Origin: Chrysogorgia sp. JL179-B06
Lineage: Eukaryota; Cnidaria; Anthozoa; Scleralcyonacea; Chrysogorgiidae
Assembly: GCA_035772405.1 (NCBI GenBank)
Contig: JAYKKM010000009.1
Location: 3,006,260-3,070,259 of the forward strand
DNA length: 64,000 nucleotides
Direction of reading: 5' to 3'
Made by a program: the position numbers and the translations under genes. Numbering within the stretch: the stretch's first letter is position 1; every line of letters starts with the position of its first letter. Under the pieces are notes generated by a model, which saw nothing but the letters and a program-made list of their open reading frames with translations, did not search any database and had not been told where the DNA came from. Below, piece after piece: positions 23,409-34,032 of this stretch.

Positions 23409-25091
23409 AAACCAAATGAAATGTAATTTATTATATTTCATTTCATTTCAGAAGCAGAATATAAAGACACTGTACATAGCCTGGATATATGGCACAAGTC
23501 AAAGAGCATTAAAAAGTGTCTGACCAAGGTTTGTATTTTGTTCTACTTAATCATTTTGAGGATACTGGGCTTGGCAATAATCAACATACAATATTTAATG
23601 TATTGGCACCCAGCATATTTGTTGAGACATGATCTTGGTAATAACTTTTTAGTTGAGCAAACCAAAATCAATGAGGAAGATCAAAGACTGGTCAGCCCAT
23701 ATCATAACACATTTCTGGAATTGTTCCAGTGTGTGCAGGGAAGATGAGACAACCTCTGATGAAAAAGCGCTTAAAGGTATTTTGTTGCTTTATTATCTGT
23801 ATTTCAACATGTGTATCGTAAATAGAATTTCCATATGCATATACGATTGTGAATATTAATTGTAATTTATCTAAAAATTTTGTATAGGATAAATGGATTG
23901 GATTACTTCATCATATCTGTAACGAGCACAAGTCGTTGGGTGGTCAATGTGACCATGAGGATGGTGCTCATGATGAAAGTATCCCATGGTTAGAGATAAA
24001 AACGTTATTGAACTTCAAAAAGTCATCCTAAACCTGGAGTTACTTGCCAGTTTCAAGTATTATACTCGTTTCAGGTAAGGAAGGTACATGTATATTGAAA
24101 AGAAGTCTACTCTATGTTGACCTTCATAGCAACATGTGTTGGGCAGAATAGAATGCTAATAACAATAAGTGTACCTTTAACCAACCTATGTACGTGTTAA
24201 CCCAGTTGTGGACATTCACACTATTGCACCATCATTTTACTTTGTCTGATGCCAGATTATTTCACTTGTCAAAGGACCACTGGCCTAAAGGCTTAATGGA
24301 ATATAGAAAATGACATTGCACTTATATATTTTTTCATTTTTTATAGGCATACTGGTGGTATTGAGTGTGCGAATAGTCTTGGCTTGGTCTACACCCCAAA
24401 GCGAACACCTTTCAGGTAAATATCTCCAATGTGTGGTGCCCGTGCGGGTAGCATCTATACTTTTACAGCGGGTCTTTTGGACCAAACTTCCTCAAAAATA
24501 CAACAAGAACTTTGAAGTTTTCAGTAAATTTTTTCTCGCTTTTTTTTACTATAAAAGCTCATATTTTTCCTCAACCAACGCTACTAACTTCCAGATAAAG
24601 GGCCATGGCTCAAAACGTTGAAGTTCTTATTGTAGTTTTCAGGTAACAACTCTTTTGTTTATCAAAAAGGTTTGTTACACATGAAGTACATTATGTAGAT
24701 ATTGAAGTTGTCGTACATGTACTTAAAATTGACATTCTTTTAGCTATAGGGCATATAAAGCAAGAAGGCAGCTTACAGCCATTGACTGAATTATCATGTA
24801 AACCGTAAACAGGCAAAATCAAAGTCAGGTGACAACATGGTCACAAGAAAGTACAATCCCAGGACCAGACATTGGGATAGGAAGGTCGTCAAAATAGCAA
24901 AGGGATATGAATATATTCCAGTACTGATATCCAGAATATTGAGGAGAAGGGCAGTTAATTTTGGGAGTGTCACACAAAAAGCTTCCCTCAATACAAGTGA
25001 CCCTGCCCTGATTGCCCCAACTACTGCCCATGTACCACCACCACCAACAAAAAACATTGTAGAGCGAAAAAGCCGATTTGCCAAAGAGTAA

Positions 25092-25648
25092 TTGGACCGG
25101 CCTTGAACTTCTATGAATACAATAAATACAATAAAGGCATTAAAAGAATTTCAACCATTTAAATAGATTTATAACATGTATGTAAAAAATCAAACTTCAT
25201 ACAATACAAATTGACTATAAGACCAACTGCTGGTAAATGTTTCTAAAAACTGAATGTGCAGACCATCATTTCCTAGCCTATGTATAGGTGCATATTTTTC
25301 TGGAAGTTTGCAGGTTTATAAGTAATATTATATAAAGTAGTGTAGTTTGTTTGGAAAAATGAGGTTATGCATAAAAATGACAAATACTGTATGTTCAGAC
25401 TAGGCTTTGCAAATTGCAATATACATCAACATATGAGACTTTCACTACATGTAGTTAACTTGCTAAAAGTCATTGGCAAAAATTCCTTTTTATATTTCAA
25501 ATGCTGGACATTCAGTTCATTCAAACGTTGGCCAGTTGGTGGTATAATATAATCAACTATTTTACTTAATATATATTTTGAAGAAAACAAAATGAACAAT
25601 TATGCTATAAATATTAATAAAATTGAATAACATAATGTCAACATAATG
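25092..25648. other. Spacer between the two convergent genes of element A
   Basis: AT-rich, no gene. Probably contains the 3' UTRs of both genes; ATTAAAA/AATAAA-like signals are present near 25125 (AATAAATACAATAAAGG). Confidence 0.5.
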
Positions 25649-27378
25649 TCAGTGGTCCCTGTATCCCATATAGATTCCAGTTATAGATGGAAATCTTTCT
25701 CTAATTTGCAACACAACACATGACTCGTCTGAAGGGCAGACTCGTCTGTTTCCTTTGCCAAGATGACCATGGCGGGCAAGAACAAATTGTCTATAGGCCG
25801 CCTTTCTGAATGCCCTGGTACTGTTGTCCTCCCGGTCATTGCGTATGTCCCCAGTATTTCTAATACATAGCTCCAATACATCCGGGTCAAGACATAACTT
25901 TGTAAACCGGGATGAATATGTGATGCATTTTTTCAGCTTGCAACACTTATTTTCTATCTCTTATGGCATTGATCTACATTTGCCACAATCGCACCAATCT
26001 GGTGCACTACTTGGTTTTGGGTCCTGTACTGGACCTGGGCTCTGGGTGTCACTGCTGTTATGGGTATGTGGTTCATCAACCAGCTGTTGTGATGATGATT
26101 CCCCAAACACACCCACATCTTCATCCAGTTCATCCTCCATAATTAATAGGGTTTCTACATAATCCATACTTCCAATGCCTCTTCTCAAGCTACGAATTGC
26201 AAGCTTTCTTACCATACCCTCATCTAATGTAGCAATAAAATCCTAAAATAGGTTGGAAATAACTTCGATTATATATTTTGCTCTGTAGATATTGATAGTT
26301 ACACATGCAACAAGTATAAGGTGCATCTATATCTTTGGTATACAAAATTGCACTTGTTTGATTTAATGATTTAATTAACTTTCCCCACTATTACATACAA
26401 CAATTACATATACAAATAAATGAATAATAATAATAATAATTAAATAAAAGTAAATAAACAAAGGGAGGATAACAGTAGGAGGAAACTAAATCCCCATTTG
26501 AAAACTGTTTGTTTTTGATAATCCATTATTGTTTAAAGGCTCTTGAAAATTGCTATGGTTTTTGGTAGCAAAAACAACTGCAACAGTATATATGTTGTTA
26601 TTATAAATAACAACATAGAAGTTTCAGTGGGCTGCCAGCCCCAAATTATATTGAAAGTGGCCTATCCTTCAGATATTGTAAGAAAATGCAAGTTTCTTTT
26701 TGTAATATAGTAAGTGCTCTCTACCTTGAAGTTGCTTCTTGTGCCTATGGCATACAGCCATATACATACTTTTTACATTATAAAATATTTATATCGAGGG
26801 TCAGAAGGTAAACACAAAATGTATACGTATACAGAGCTCAAAAGACAAAGAACAAAAAATATTCACTCATTTTGTTGTATTAGCGAAAACGGTCTACCTT
26901 AACATCCTGGTGTTCCTTTTGTCTTTGACTTTCTTCAGACTCTACGGCATCGTGGCTTAAACGGAAACCTTTCGCTTTGCTGGCACGTTTCTTTCTGCCT
27001 CTGTTTTCACGCTCCCTGTCTGAATTTTCTCCCATTGCCTAGCAGTAACAGAATCACATAATGTATTGTTATATCAAATAACAAATAAAGCTCATACAAG
27101 TGAAGTATTGATTCATAGACTTACCTTATTCGTACAAGGTTTATTACGAGTATCACACTGACAATCATCTGAACATAGTGTATTATTTCCTTTGCAAGGA
27201 CATCCTCGAGTTCCATTCTCCTTTCTCTTGGTAGCTAATCGTATGAAGTCAACTGATTAACAAATTTAAAACAAAATACTCGTTTCGATATATGCAAATA
27301 TATGCAAATTCTGACTTACCATGTTGATTTGTAAATATTGTTTCGCGTTGAATCACTGCTTGAATGCTTCGCTCATCT
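25649..27378 (-). pseudogene. P2X7-like cysteine-rich gene of Kolobok-like element A, one nonsense codon
   Basis: Minus-strand exons: about 27378-27321, 27239-27125, 27034-26898 and 26243-25649, all with GT-AG joins in phase. Exon 2 is a CXC-like cysteine cluster (GTRGCPCKGNNTLCSDDCQC, then KPC). Exon 3 is basic (RGRKKRASKAKGF). Exon 4 has a helix (VRKLAIRSLRRGIGS), an acidic linker and PDWCDCGKCRSMP, then an in-frame TAA at 25961-25963 where a Gln is likely, then EIENKCCKLKKCI, LCLDPDVLELC, AYRQFVLARHGHLGK, CVVLQIRERFPS and YMGY. The last block is the zinc-binding intracellular domain known from the P2X7 receptor C-terminus and from many cnidarian transposon-linked proteins; there is no channel domain. 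The start is uncertain: the frame meets a TGA just upstream of exon 1. Role in transposition unknown. Confidence 0.75.
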
Positions 27379-27474
27379 CATGGCGGCATGTTATTCCGAG
27401 CGATTTCCGACAATTTCCGAAATAATTTTCATATGCGCAGAAGAGATGCGCACGCGGTGACATAGCTCCTTTAA

Positions 27475-28209
27475 GAAGCGGACCAACATTCTCTAATACA
27501 GCCTGATGGGTCATTGGGCCAAAATCACCATGTTGGGTGATGCAGCTGATGTGCTCAATGCTGCCGTCGAATGTCATTATTCCCAAGGCTGGTGTCATTT
27601 CCTTGACCATACTCCATGACCCCCTCCAGCAATTCTGTTTGGCAACATTGGCAACTGCACCTACGAAAATTAAGTTAAAGCATGTCTACATTTTCGTGTA
27701 TATACAAGTCACGATATAGAATAGTGAATTATACTATTTATAACACACTGTACCACAGATATTTATATATGTTTACAACTTAGCCTATAAAGTTGTGTCA
27801 TTGATAGAAAGGCAAATTTATATAAGGCAATGCTTTATATAGAATCTCTGACAAGGTACTTTATATCCAATATATTTACTGACAATAGGCATATTCATAA
27901 TGTAAACACGTGCACAAGGTATATTTATAAATCAATTTTAGTAAATCCATTTACCACTGGTTTGAAGGTATTCTGCCGTCGCTTCTCTGCTCTAACGTCG
28001 ATGGTAGTATTCCATCCGGATCATCTGGGGTATCCACAACTTGACCTGGTTCTGCCAGTGGTTCATCATCATAAGCGAAGCTATGAGATGTCTACATTGC
28101 ATGCTGATCCCGAAGTACTTGTAGTTGTATCGTCATCAGACGTGCTCTTAGAGTTGATAGTCGAACTTTCTGATGTATTCGCGCTACGATCGGACTCGTT
28201 ACTCGACAT
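27475..28209 (-). pseudogene. P2X7-like gene of Kolobok-type B element, exons 1-2, broken
   Basis: Exon 1 (28209-27955) opens MSSNESDRSANTSESS; after a frame change near 28095 it reads SFAYDDEPLAEPGQVVDTPD, ending at a GTAAAT donor. Exon 2 begins at about 27662 after TTTTCGTAG and, joined in phase, gives NQWCSCQCCQT, the WC-C--C signature of these proteins. A second frame gives HISCITQHGDF, the CIT-H--F motif that follows in the family. Reading ends at LL just at the TTAA. Two frame changes and the element A insertion make it a pseudogene. Confidence 0.55.
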
Positions 28210-28549
28210 CCCCTCAGAATATAGATTGTTATATATAGTAATTTAGCTTTCCTGTAGAAAATATAGTTTTATCCTCAAAAATACACGAGAAATCACTGCG
28301 AATACCTCAAACGCTATATAAGTCTATATAGATTACTGTTTGCTTTGCCACTTCCGTCCATCTTCTGACGTCACAGGACACCAAAATGGCGGCTTAAAAA
28401 GTTCGCATCTGATAACGAAGTTTGGAGGCAAAATTAGACCACTTCTACTCAACGTACGATGCTCATACATATATCAAACTGCTTCTAAAAACGTGAATAT
28501 CTTTTTAAGCCAATAAAAAAGGGGTCGAAAAATTCGTTTCAGTAGCACT
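27475..28549 (-). mobile_element. Kolobok-type B element, 5' part, interrupted at TTAA by element A
   Basis: The right end AGTAGCACT is followed by TTAA (28550-28553). Read on the minus strand the element starts AGTGCTACTGAAACG, then AATTTTTCGACCCC. A promoter-like region with GTGACGTCAG and GCCGCCATTTTGG follows, then the first exon of a P2X7-like gene at 28209. The left limit is the TTAA at 27471-27474, where element A begins inside the second P2X7-like exon. Confidence 0.65.
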
Positions 28550-28602
28550 TTAACATTTACGATATTGAAACAAGACTATATTCTACGGTGGCCCATATAC
28601 GC

Positions 28603-28876
28603 AGTGTACAAATATATATTCCAGTGCACAAATATATATTCCAGTGCACGAATATATATTCCAGTGCACAAATAAATATTCCAATGCACGAATATATATT
28701 CCAGTGCACAAATATATATTCCAATGTACAAATATATATATATTCCAGTGCACAAATATATATTCCAGTGCACAAATAAATATTCCAATGCACAAATAAA
28801 TATTCCAATGCACAAATAAATATTCCAATGCACGAATATATATTCCCAGTGCACAAATATATATTCCCAGTGCACA
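28603..28876. repeat. 20-bp minisatellite, about 13 units
   Basis: Unit GTGCACAAATATATATTCCA with variants (ATGCACG, AAATAAATATT, one 24-bp and two 21-bp units). The unit length is not a multiple of 3, and all three minus-strand frames stay open across it, so the long frames here are repeat artefacts rather than genes. Confidence 0.95.
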
Positions 28877-28979
28877 AGAGTAACTCGAAGACTGGGAACG
28901 AGCCAGACACATGAGTTAGACCTGACATGCATACAAGCGTATGCATAACATGAATAAAGTCAGACATTAATTTTTAAAA

Positions 28980-31900
28980 ATGTTCTGCAAGTTTTGTGGC
29001 GGGAGCGTAGAAGGTTCATTCCAATTTTGCCCTTCCTGTGGAAAGAATATAGAAGTAGCTTCTACTGCATGTTCTAGTAGCTGGAGTCCGCTCATAAACA
29101 CCGCTCAAAAGCGTCGACCACCAGCATTTGATGGCGGCAAAGGAGAATCAGGAGACCCGACGGTAACGAAGAAGGCCAAGGAACTGCCAAATTACAAGTC
29201 TTTCGCGGCCCAAAAATCTCGTGAACGCCAAACATTCTTCAAGACGAAGCCGCGTCAGGCAAACAACCCTACTTATGTGACGATAAACGTCGGTATTTTG
29301 GAGTATCATGACGATATCTTAAAGCTAGTGAGAGGAAGCTCACTTCCATTAAAAATCAATGTTCAGGCCACGTATGAAGCACTCCTGGAATCAGCATTGC
29401 AGAAACGTGAAGCCTACGATAGTAGCTACTCTCGTGATAGGGGTTATGTGCTTGCCTACCCAGACGCTTCAATAGCCAAGCTTGTTCCTGGAACAACAGA
29501 AGATTTTACTCTTATAAAATACAAAGAGGGTTTGGGAAAGTCATACTCCAGGATCACCTTATATCTTGCACCAGTGACGAAGAAAAGTGACTTGCGTGAT
29601 AGAGATGATAGAGAAATTACAAAAGAAGTGCCCGAAAAAGAGAATGCAGAAGTTAGGTGTGATGTCGGCATTACCTATGATGTTGATGAACAAGTAGCCA
29701 TGTTTCTACAAGAAACGTCAGAGGAAATGGTCCTAAACTCAGACGATGAATACTCATTTTTGGCCACTGACTTCTTGTAAGTACATGACAGTAATATTTT
29801 ATTAAAAACTTAGGTCACACGTTATAATATCGGCCACTTTCACTTTTATTCTGCACCCCTCTATTGAGGACATTGGTTTACATTGCCACTCCTAGGATTT
29901 TCCATGATTTTCCCTTTTTTTACCCTCCCCCAGAATTTTCACTTTTGGTTCACACTGCTCGCTCCCTCAAATCAAACGCTCCTTCAAATATATTATCAAT
30001 TTTGTTAGTATTGTTTGAAAAATAGTATATTTTGCCATTTAGAAAATATGAAATAAATTGAATTTGAGTGCTTTTAAGTGGATCAAAATAAAACAATGAA
30101 TTATATGTTAATTTATTGGGCAAAAGTATTAATAATATATTTTGCCAAATAAACATTTATCTATAATTTAACTATAAAATTATTAAAAAGTATTACAAAT
30201 TAATTTATTTATAAAAATATTTATTATTATTACAGTACAGTATATTTTACTTTCGAATTTAGACCTGTTGATTTAACTGAATTGGATGCTGTTGAAGAAG
30301 CCATACGATTAAGTCTGCAGCAACATGGAGATACTGCCCCATGCCCAGTCAAAAAGGAGACTAACAGTGAGATGTGCCACTCTTCGGCAGAGATATTTTC
30401 TGATAAAGTGAAGGCTCATGTTCAGCAAAATGTAGATGTCGCTGCGCCTAAGCGAAAAATGGTTGTAAGTAGATCATCGATATGAGCATCAACAAAGCCA
30501 TACTTTAAAAGAAAACGGTTTTTCGAGGGAACTGGAATGCTCGAAGTGACGTTTGCAACTTCTGAACAAGAGGAAGATGCCATGGACTTGGGTGGACCAA
30601 GGCGCGAATTATTTCACTTGTTGTTGGGAGCTATCTGTAGGGATAGTAAGACAGTCATTGGTAAATATACTCTGTAATTGGATTATACATGTAGTTCTTA
30701 ATGCTCTTGTCTTTGAAATCAATGCTTTTGGATCTTAGAATAGAATGATATGGGTATAGGAACTAGGAAGGGGGCTGCAGATGCTGATACTAAATGTTCT
30801 CATTGATAAAACCATATAGAAAAATCATATCAAAATAATTGGGTGTTTGCAGACTGCCCTAATGGAGGAACCACACTACTACAATTATTGTTAAATAACT
30901 ACGAGCTTCTAATATGTTGTTTTCTTATATTTAAACTTTCAGCTACTGAGAAAGGTCATATCATTCGCTTCAACATGAAAGCCTTGCAAGAAGATGAATA
31001 TCTGATTGTAGGCAATATGTTAGCTACCATGGTTATGCAAGGTGGTGAACCTCCCCGGATCTTAGTCCTTCTGTGTGCCATTACATGGCATGCGGACTAG
31101 AAAACTGCAGTCCAACAATTTCCGAGGTCCCAAATGCCACTATCAGGAAATCGTTAGAAAATGTTAGTTATTTTTCCTTGCTGTACTTTATATATACATT
31201 CATTTTCTCAACCTTGTGTGGGCTGCCAATTTCTCTTGCCAAAAGCATGCACTGGGGAAAATGTTGCCAAATTCAGTGATCGTAATAGAGGACTAGCTTG
31301 GAGCACTATGAAACTAATGTGTGGTATTGAGGATTGACATGACAAATAATTTAATAATTGCATAATTAATCATAGCGATTAATTAATCATTAATAAATGT
31401 ACGATAAATTAATCAAGAGTGATGCCATTATGATTTAATGTTGTAATTTAATATAGCTATTGAAAGCTGTTAGCCAAGATGAATTGAATCAGTATCTACA
31501 AACCTGTGATTGGAGATATGACATTGAAGGCCTACCCATGACCATTGAGTTTGAGAAAAGGCTTTGTTTTGTCCAAGAAGTTGCACAGTATTATGTGATT
31601 CTACGGTGCAAGGCCATGTTGGACCAGTTAATCTCAGGATTAAGCCACTGTCAGGTATTTATTATAGGAGAATAAAGTAATACTATACATATCTACTGTG
31701 TGTATATGTGTGTGTTTATATGTGTGTATCAGTGGCCGTGGAAGCTAGATGTATTTTTATATGCTTGCCACCCTGCAGATTAGCCCCCCCCCCCCAACTT
31801 CAGGGTGGGGCTAATCAAGAGGGGCGGGGGCAAGCATATAAAAATAAACATAATCGGCAAAAAAATGGGGGTTATAGCCCACCCTAGCCCCCTGTTCCAC

Positions 31901-33610
31901 GGCCCCTGTGTATACGTGTATATGTATGTACAGAGTATGTGTATGTATATATATACCTTCTGCCATTTTGTTTTACCATTGGAAATTTTACTTTATACAT
32001 GTATGAGCTTATAAACTTGCTAATACGACAAGAAAATAGATTGTAGAACATACAGTACAGTACTGTACATGTATACTGAAGATACTGTACATGTAATACT
32101 GTATCCCCAAATGGGAGAGGTCATCCCATACACAGTGACATTGACACCAATTTATGTCCCTGTTAATAGGTGTTACGTAACAGGCCATTCACCTCCAAGC
32201 CAGGTCATGCCAGACTCTTTTGTTTAGCAGAAGAGGCTTAGTCACCTTCTGCCAGTATATGGGTGAAAAGGTTAAACAAAAACCCTGATCAACATGTGTG
32301 ATATCTTTTTCAGGTTATGGATATCATTCGGGGTAATATTGCAATGGCAGAGTTTATCTTTCTATGCAAGACTGGTAGACTTTCTGCTATTGAACTCAAA
32401 CAGATAATGAAACCAGAGTTATCTCCCAAAGGCAATATTAAAAGGATATCAGAAGAAGTGGTTCTTGCCAAATTTCTGGACTTTGTTAATTGCACAGAAG
32501 GTATTCATTTAGAGTACATCACATTTGGGAATTAAGCATATTTTTCATTATTCACTATGTTAAGATAAATTCTTAGAATATAGGTATTGAGCCAGATACA
32601 CCCAAAATGTGCAGCCCAAGGGATGTACAGTATCTGGCCCAATACCAACTTTTAGTGTTAAAATATTGAAATATTAAAATCCTACTGTCACAATTAAATA
32701 TCACACTTCCCGTTTTATCACTAGATAAAACACTTCTTGAAGTTTTGAAAGATAGCCATGATGACCTGACAGATGAAGAACTGCACTTCATTCCAACTAT
32801 CAAACCAAGCCACATGTTAATGTTTAGTACTGGAGCAGCTATGGTTCCCGTTATTGGTTTTCAGCCTACTCCTTCAATATGTTTTGTGCACGATGATACT
32901 AAATGTATTCCAAGTGCTCAAACATGTTCCAACAAGCTGTACTTGTATGTTAATGAGGGCACAGTAAATTATTGTACACACAGGCATTTACTCACAGCTT
33001 TAATGAATGGTGGTGTATTCAGTAAAATTTAGAGCAAAATGCCTGTCAGTATATCAGACATGTTAGTACAACAGAAAAGTGTAATGTAGCATTTGTTGTT
33101 AATTTGTGTTAGTTTTGGCATTGAAGATAACACATATAAGTATAACACAGGGAAATGGGAATGTGCAGAGGTTGGCAAGTGGGGCATACATGTACCCCCT
33201 CTCACCGGATGCAGATCATAATTTCACAGGATATTCGAGCTGTAATAATCACATGCAATTAAAGTATAATGTCATATGTTAGTATGAATTCTTAAAATTT
33301 GCATTAATTTCATAGAGAATTAATTTCCTATAATAAGGTAATAAATGCTACATAAATGAGCATTATATTTATTTAGTATTTCACTAGTTCTGTGCTTTTG
33401 CCTGTCAAGCATGGAAAAGACAGACAAGCAAAAGCTAGGCTGGATCATTCTAGTGACAACATGAACATCACTACTTCTGCACATGTTTCACCCCCCCCCC
33501 CCATGAAAAAATCCTGTGATAAACACACTAACAGTTTTAACAGTTACATTATTACAAATGTTGGTTTTAAATTTATGCCAGCTAGTTTCCTGATAGTAAT
33601 TTTTATTTGA
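28980..33610 (+). pseudogene. HECT-type E3 ubiquitin ligase (G2E3-like) with zinc ribbon and UIM-like motif
   Basis: Exons: 28980-29776, 30263-about 30660, about 30942-31163, 31457-31654, 32314-32500, 32725-32944, about 33387-33610. Exon 1 starts with a zinc ribbon (MFCKFCGGSVEG..FCPSCGK). Exon 2 begins LPVDLTELDAVEEAIRLSLQ, a UIM-like ubiquitin-binding helix. The HECT-like part includes DAMDLGGPRRELFHLLL, MVMQGGEP, CHYMACGLE, SPTISEVPNA, then FSTGAAMVPVIGFQPTPS and SAQTCSNKLYL, where Cys is in the position of the HECT catalytic cysteine. DLGGPRREF and TTG....P--GF....P-A-TC are hallmarks of the G2E3-like HECT families known as multicopy genes in fish and cnidarians. Lesions: an in-frame TGA at 30483-30485 and a one-base frame change near 31050. 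It would transfer ubiquitin to unknown substrates. Confidence 0.7.
31730..31910. mobile_element. hAT-like foldback MITE in a HECT intron
   Basis: Ends CAGTGGCCGTGGAA and TTCCACGGCCCCTG; inside, TATTTTTATATGCTTGCC pairs with GGCAAGCATATAAAAATA and GGCTAATC with GATTAGCC. Flanking GT/TA microsatellite prevents a secure TSD. Confidence 0.75.
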
Positions 33611-33625
33611 ATTGCCTGGTATGTG

Positions 33626-33627
<2 letters not shown>

Positions 33628-33654
<27 letters not shown>
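33628..33654. repeat. TA microsatellite
   Basis: Uninterrupted TA dinucleotides downstream of the HECT gene. Confidence 0.9.
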
Positions 33655-33657
<3 letters not shown>

Positions 33658-33938
33658 CTTTTTCTTGCTGTAATCAATTACTTTCCATGGTTGGAAACAT
33701 CAATTACTATAAATGCTCAAATTAGTGCCCCTCTGCTAGTAAGTGCCTAGGGCATTAGTTACTAGAGCATTTGTAAAACATGATGCATAATAATTCTCAC
33801 CAGAAAAAAACTGCATAACATGATCACAAGAAAAACATCCATAGTATTATTTACATCCATATTCCATAATCTCAATCAGGAAACTGCTATGATTGAGAAC
33901 TGTCTGTACAACTCCAGGGCTTCCTCCCAATTTCCAGG

Positions 33939-34032
33939 GTGTTGAAAGTTTCCTAAAGTCAAGATGGTGTTGAAAGTTTCCTAAAGTCAAGATGGTGTTG
34001 AAAGTTTCCTAAAGTCAAGATGGTGTTGAAGT
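33939..34032. repeat. 28-bp tandem repeat, three copies
   Basis: GTGTTGAAAGTTTCCTAAAG followed by TCAAGATG occurs three times in a row plus a partial fourth unit. It overlaps the C-terminal codons of the integrase-core ORF and extends its tail. Confidence 0.9.

Larger units (their letters stand above)
20240..25091 (+). pseudogene. Kolobok-like transposase, about 11 exons, two frameshifts
   Basis: Exons from GT-AG joins: 20240-20475, 20573-20687, 21360-21483, 21714-21809, 22001-22078, 22271-23118, 23452-23528, 23654-23775, 23888-24073, 24350-24416, 24743-25091. The N-terminus is basic (ENSGRKRKYESS), then long acidic and Ser-rich linkers. Exon 6 has CQTPGCT, C-C-H-type residues (VNCVCSMGHKYRFCSSH) and the first catalytic motif VVGGDGQFDSPGF, then VVELVTDAS with the second Asp. 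Exon 7 gives LDIWHKSKSIKKCL. Exon 10 gives HTGGIECANSLGL, whose Glu I take as the third catalytic residue. Exon 11 gives RRQLTAID, MVTRKYN and KGYEYIPVLISRIL. Against the copy at 41.3-45.1 kb there is a frameshift near 22525 and a one-base deletion near 24788. It would cut and paste the element at TTAA. Confidence 0.8.
20151..27470. mobile_element. Kolobok-like DNA transposon A, full length, TTAA target
   Basis: 40-bp perfect terminal inverted repeats (20151-20190, 27431-27470) starting AGGAGCTATGTCACCGCGTG, each flanked by TTAA (20147-20150, 27471-27474). Size 7320 bp. It carries a multi-exon transposase (+) and a P2X7-like cysteine-rich gene (-) in convergent order, with MITEs in two transposase introns. 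The TTAA target and GDG...D...E transposase are consistent with the Kolobok superfamily as I know it. The two flanks belong to different host sequences: LINE on the left, a second Kolobok-type element on the right. Confidence 0.85.

Noticed and set aside
27353..27610. ORF ending MVKEMTPALG...KGAMSPRAHLFCAY as a real fusion protein
   Set aside because: It reads across the TTAA junction into the transposon TIR and in the wrong frame for both P2X7-like genes.
28557..28967. Long minus-strand ORFs rich in CALEYIFVHWNIY repeats as a repetitive protein gene
   Set aside because: They are translations of a 20-bp minisatellite and are open in all three frames because the unit lacks stops; no start context or splice sites.
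30464..30486. Very short intron hiding the TGA at 30483-30485 in the HECT gene
   Set aside because: GTAAGT is present at 30465, but an intron of about 20 bp without a branch region is implausible; a nonsense change in a continuous frame fits better.
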